Assembly: GCA_017558165.1 (NCBI GenBank)
Contig: JAFYWE010000223.1
Span: 1-8,276, forward strand
Length of the DNA stretch: 8,276 nucleotides
DNA from: Bacteroidaceae bacterium
GTDB taxonomy: Bacteria > Bacteroidota > Bacteroidia > Bacteroidales > Bacteroidaceae
Reading direction: 5' to 3'
Under the pieces are notes generated by a model that ran no database searches, was not told the origin of the DNA, and was given only the letters and a program-made list of their open reading frames with translations. This document shows positions 5,988-8,276 of this stretch, one piece after another. How positions within the stretch are numbered: position 1 is the stretch's first letter; every line of letters starts with the position of its first letter. A program made the translations under genes and the position numbers.

Positions 5988-7214
5988 ATGAACCTGTCGC
6001 TGTACATAGCCAAGCGTTACCTGTTCTCGAAGAAGAGCCATCAGGTAATCAACATAATATCGGGGGTGGCCATTGCGGGTATTGCGCTGGCTACTGCGGC
6101 CATGGTGTGCACGCTGTCGGTATTCAACGGTTTCCAAGGGGTTGTAGCAGAGCAGTTCACAGCATTCGACCCTGACATCAAGGTCACGGCCTCACAAGGC
6201 AAGAGCTTCATGACCGACAGCCCGGAGGTTGAGGCCGCCATGAAGGCGGTGGGGGCGGGAGTCGTGTCGTTCTGCGTAGAGGACAAGGCGCTGGTAGAAT
6301 ACCGTGGCAAGCAGGTGATGGCAACACTCAAGGGTGTTGACAGCAATTTCGCTCAGCTGACGGAGATTGAAAAGGTACTACACGGAAGTGGGGAGTTCAT
6401 ATTGCAGGACTCACTGAACAGCTACGCAATACCGGGTGTGAAGATAATCAACGAGCTGAACTGCGGAATCTTATTCACCACCCCGCTTGAGATATATGCG
6501 CCTAACAGGGGAGGCAAAATCAACCTCACGATGCCTGCACGCAACTTCAAGAAGGGCGTATTGCTTTCATCAGGACTCACGTTCGTGGTTAACCAGCCCG
6601 AATATGACGGCGGGTACATACTCACCTCCACCGAATTTACACGCAAGATGTTCCGCCGTCAGGCAAACGAGGCTACATCAATGGAGATAAAGGTAGCGCG
6701 TGGCACCGACCTGCAACAGGCAAAAGAGGAGCTTGAGACCATATTGGGCGACGGCTACGCGGTAAGGGACCGCTACGAACAACAGGACGACATCTACAAG
6801 GTGATGCAGATAGAGAAGCTGATATCATACATATTCCTGACCTTCATACTGCTTGTAGCCTGCTTCAATATCGTGGGCTCGCTATCAATGCTCATAATTG
6901 AGAAACGCGACAACATGAACACCCTGCGCAGCATGGGTGCCGACAACAAGACAATTGCCAATATCTTCATCTACGAGGGCTTCATCATATCGGCGGTGGG
7001 AGCACTCACCGGCATTGTCACAGGACTCGCACTATGCCTTGCACAACAGGAGTTCGGGTTCATTTCAATGGGTGGCGCAGAGAGCTTTGTTGTGGACAGC
7101 TACCCCATAGAGGTACACGCAAGCGACATCCTGACCACGTTCATAACCGTGCTTATCGTGGGAATAATTGCAGTTTGGCTGCCGGTAAGGATACTTACAC
7201 GCAAATTGACATAA
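5988..7214 (+). CDS. ABC transporter permease, LolC/LolE (FtsX) family
   Basis: The 408-residue inner-membrane protein has the MacB/FtsX permease layout: one N-terminal transmembrane segment (about 22-45), a large periplasmic domain (about 50-275) and three C-terminal segments (about 280-303, 329-351 and 379-401). The N-terminus, with RYLFSKKSHQVINIIS (10-25) and TLSVFNGFQG (42-51), matches the LolC/LolE type, which extracts mature lipoproteins from the inner membrane and passes them to a carrier. The cytoplasmic loop IEKRDNMNTLRSMGADNKTI (304-323) is the conserved stretch that contacts the ATPase. No ATP-binding subunit (LolD) is encoded in the window, so the partner must be elsewhere. The 54-bp gap after rbfA holds no promoter or terminator that I can see. 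The stop codon lies inside the downstream hairpin. Calling it lolE or lolC would be over-precise because some Bacteroidota permeases may form homodimers. Confidence 0.88.
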   Translation: MNLSLYIAKRYLFSKKSHQVINIISGVAIAGIALATAAMVCTLSVFNGFQGVVAEQFTAFDPDIKVTASQGKSFMTDSPEVEAAMKAVGAGVVSFCVEDKALVEYRGKQVMATLKGVDSNFAQLTEIEKVLHGSGEFILQDSLNSYAIPGVKIINELNCGILFTTPLEIYAPNRGGKINLTMPARNFKKGVLLSSGLTFVVNQPEYDGGYILTSTEFTRKMFRRQANEATSMEIKVARGTDLQQAKEELETILGDGYAVRDRYEQQDDIYKVMQIEKLISYIFLTFILLVACFNIVGSLSMLIIEKRDNMNTLRSMGADNKTIANIFIYEGFIISAVGALTGIVTGLALCLAQQEFGFISMGGAESFVVDSYPIEVHASDILTTFITVLIVGIIAVWLPVRILTRKLT

Positions 7215-7258
7215 ACGAAAAAATGGTGACCCGTCGGGTCACCATTATTCGTTTATGT
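7209..7258. terminator. Bidirectional terminator between permease gene and murI
   Basis: The inner arms AATGGTGACCCG (7222-7233) and CGGGTCACCATT (7235-7246) pair perfectly, giving about 11 bp with a 3-nt loop. Outer arms ACATAAACGAA (7209-7219) and TTCGTTTATGT (7248-7258) pair perfectly as well, separated from the inner stem by AA on one side and A on the other. On the minus strand the inner stem is followed by a run of six T's (7223-7218, the first two in the stem), a classical terminator for murI, whose stop is 11 bp away. On the plus strand the tail is TATTCGTTTATG, weaker but T-rich, and serves the permease operon. The outer left arm includes the permease stop codon. Confidence 0.88.
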
Positions 7259-7269
7259 TCTTCTACACG

Positions 7270-8118
7270 TTATACCAACGTAACCGTCTTTACCTCTATT
7301 TCCTGATTCAGGAAGAGCGATGCCTGGTCACCGAACTTGCCGTCGGACTCGGTAGTACAGAACACAGTCTTACCGCCTTTTGTACAGAGCGCCTCCATCT
7401 GCGGATGGTTTGCGAGATACTGCTTCAATGACGAAGCGACAGCGGCACCCTGGGTGATGAGCCTTACATTGTCAGGAGTGTATTTCCTTATCTTCTCAAG
7501 CAGGATGGGATAGTGAGTACAGCCCAGAATGATGGTATCAATCTCCGGATCGCGCGCCAAGAGCCGCTCCACGTGGCGTTTCACGAAGAAATCTGCGCCT
7601 TCACAGCCATACTCGTTGGTCTCAACGAGCGGTACCCAGATTGGGCAGGCCTCACCTGACACCTCGATATCGGGGAACAGTTTGCGTATCTCCAACGGAT
7701 AAGAGAGTGACCTGATTGTACCCTCTGTGGCAAGCACGCCTATATGGCGGCTCTTCGTGATATCGCCAATACACTCCACTGTAGGACGTATGATACCAAG
7801 AACCCTGCGGTTAGGGTCAAGGGACGGGATATCGACCTGCTGGATTGTACGCAAGGCCTTTGCCGAAGCGGTATTGCAGGCGAGGATTACAAGCTGGCAA
7901 CCCTGCTGGAACAGGTAGCGCACAGCCTGACGCGTGAACTCGTACACGACATCAAAAGAGCGCGTACCGTAAGGAGTACGGGCATTGTCACCCAAGTAGA
8001 TATAGTCGTACTGGGGCAACAGTTTCTGAATCTCGTCATAGATTGTCAGTCCACCATAGCCGGAATCGAATATTCCTATAGGACCGGCATCCTTTGAAAG
8101 CTGTAAGAAATCACTCAT
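7270..8118 (-). CDS. murI: Glutamate racemase
   Basis: MurI interconverts L- and D-glutamate without a cofactor in the cytoplasm and supplies D-Glu for the second residue of the peptidoglycan stem peptide. The 282 residues contain the full signature: IGIFDSGYGGLT (14-25) with Asp18 and Ser19, NARTPYG (45-51), the first catalytic cysteine Cys81 in ACNTASA, and the second, Cys200, in GCTHYPIL with His202. Length is normal (about 260-285). The start ATG at 8116-8118 lies nine codons before the first conserved stretch, which fits the family. It is transcribed alone inside the window, toward the terminator at 7209-7258. In many Bacteroidales murI follows bamA and ompH-like genes; if so here, those would lie just beyond the right edge, but the 158-bp gap seen here may mean a separate promoter. 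Confidence 0.96.
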   Translation of the reverse strand: MSDFLQLSKDAGPIGIFDSGYGGLTIYDEIQKLLPQYDYIYLGDNARTPYGTRSFDVVYEFTRQAVRYLFQQGCQLVILACNTASAKALRTIQQVDIPSLDPNRRVLGIIRPTVECIGDITKSRHIGVLATEGTIRSLSYPLEIRKLFPDIEVSGEACPIWVPLVETNEYGCEGADFFVKRHVERLLARDPEIDTIILGCTHYPILLEKIRKYTPDNVRLITQGAAVASSLKQYLANHPQMEALCTKGGKTVFCTTESDGKFGDQASLFLNQEIEVKTVTLV

Positions 8119-8132
8119 AGCTGACTGTTTTG

Positions 8133-8157
8133 TTTAGAAGCTGTTTAAATTTCTAAA
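8133..8157. repeat. Inverted repeat upstream of murI
   Basis: TTTAGAA (8133-8139) and TTCTAAA (8151-8157) are perfect 7-bp arms around an 11-nt loop, 14 bp upstream of the murI start codon. In an RNA made from the minus strand they could form a weak hairpin close to the initiation region. Confidence 0.4.
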
Positions 8158-8167
8158 AAAAGTTTTT

Positions 8168-8180
8168 CTTATACTATAAG
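8168..8180. repeat. 13-bp palindrome upstream of murI
   Basis: CTTATA-C-TATAAG is a perfect dyad with a single central base. It could be a repressor site or part of a promoter region, but no TAnnTTTG element lies next to it. Confidence 0.4.
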
Positions 8181-8238
8181 TCGCTGTTTCGTTGTTTTTT
8201 ATATTCAAAAATGTCTGTTTTCTTCTTTTTCCCGGTTA

Positions 8239-8252
8239 CGTAGCCCGCTACG
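8239..8252. repeat. GC-rich short hairpin, possibly a dispersed repeat
   Basis: CGTAGC (8239-8244) and GCTACG (8247-8252) flank two C's; as RNA this gives a 5-bp stem with a CCCG or CGGG loop. It sits in a GC-rich island between T-rich and A-rich tracts. That arrangement, a GC-rich stem bounded by T-run and A-run, could be a terminator for a gene to the right or a copy of an intergenic repeat. Confidence 0.4.
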
Positions 8253-8276
8253 CGCCCTACAAAAAATAATAAAACA

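Larger units (their letters stand above)
8119..8276. other. Intergenic region upstream of murI, cut by window edge
   Basis: This stretch is AT-rich with poly-T/poly-A runs and contains no credible ORF. It has three short inverted repeats (8133-8157, 8168-8180, 8239-8252) and a GC-rich island (8231-8260) inside an otherwise AT-rich context. I searched the minus strand for TTTG-N19-TAnnTTTG and found no match; the nearest sequences are off by one base or have wrong spacing. The murI promoter is therefore not assigned. Confidence 0.6.

Noticed and set aside
5625..6137. 170-codon minus-strand open frame opposite rbfA and the permease start
   Set aside because: It spans two well-conserved plus-strand genes and the gap between them; it has no family features and is best explained as a frame shadow.
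8206..8213. Minus-strand CATTTTTG as a murI promoter element
   Set aside because: The invariant first T is missing and no TTTG is found at the expected distance.
1..8276. CRISPR array, tRNA, rRNA, insertion sequence or toxin-antitoxin pair
   Set aside because: I looked for regular repeat-spacer patterns, tRNA-like cloverleaf features, transposase motifs and pairs of small overlapping genes and found none; the window is nearly filled by the seven genes described plus the partial one.

Overview
The window looks like a chromosomal segment from a member of the Bacteroidales (Bacteroides/Prevotella-like; the family cannot be fixed from this sequence alone). The evidence is the protein set (a short RbfA, a XerD-type recombinase, a LolC/E-like permease and a glutamate racemase, all with Bacteroidales-style sequences), start codons with A/T-rich leaders instead of Shine-Dalgarno sequences, and two promoters of the Bacteroidota form TTTG-N19-TAnnTTYG. 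Almost everything is housekeeping. I do not see a defence locus, CRISPR array, insertion sequence, tRNA or rRNA.

Left part (1-3863). A truncated, AT-rich plus-strand gene for an unrecognised, probably exported protein (1-839) converges on dprA (846-1979, minus) with only 6 bp between the two stop codons. dprA lies 17 bp downstream of a minus-strand gene (1997-3700) for a large lipoprotein that combines an OmpA-like region with TPR repeats; the two are probably co-transcribed. A very good sigma-ABfr promoter (3804-3834) drives this pair. Its predicted mRNA leader of about 97 nt can fold into a two-tier stem.

Middle part (3864-7258). xerD (minus) and a plus-strand cluster made of an O-methyltransferase, rbfA and a LolC/E-type permease are divergent from a 151-bp intergenic region. 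That region holds a good plus-strand promoter (4876-4906), a tandem repeat in the leader, and a weak candidate promoter for xerD. The plus-strand cluster ends in a strong hairpin (7209-7258) that also serves murI from the other side.

Right part (7270-8276). murI (minus) makes D-glutamate for peptidoglycan. Its 158-bp upstream region, cut by the window edge, contains several short inverted repeats but no promoter I could identify.

As a group the genes serve DNA uptake and recombination (dprA, xerD), envelope biogenesis (lipoprotein, lipoprotein-release permease, murI) and ribosome maturation (rbfA). The least understood items are the left-edge protein, the OmpA/TPR lipoprotein and its structured leader.
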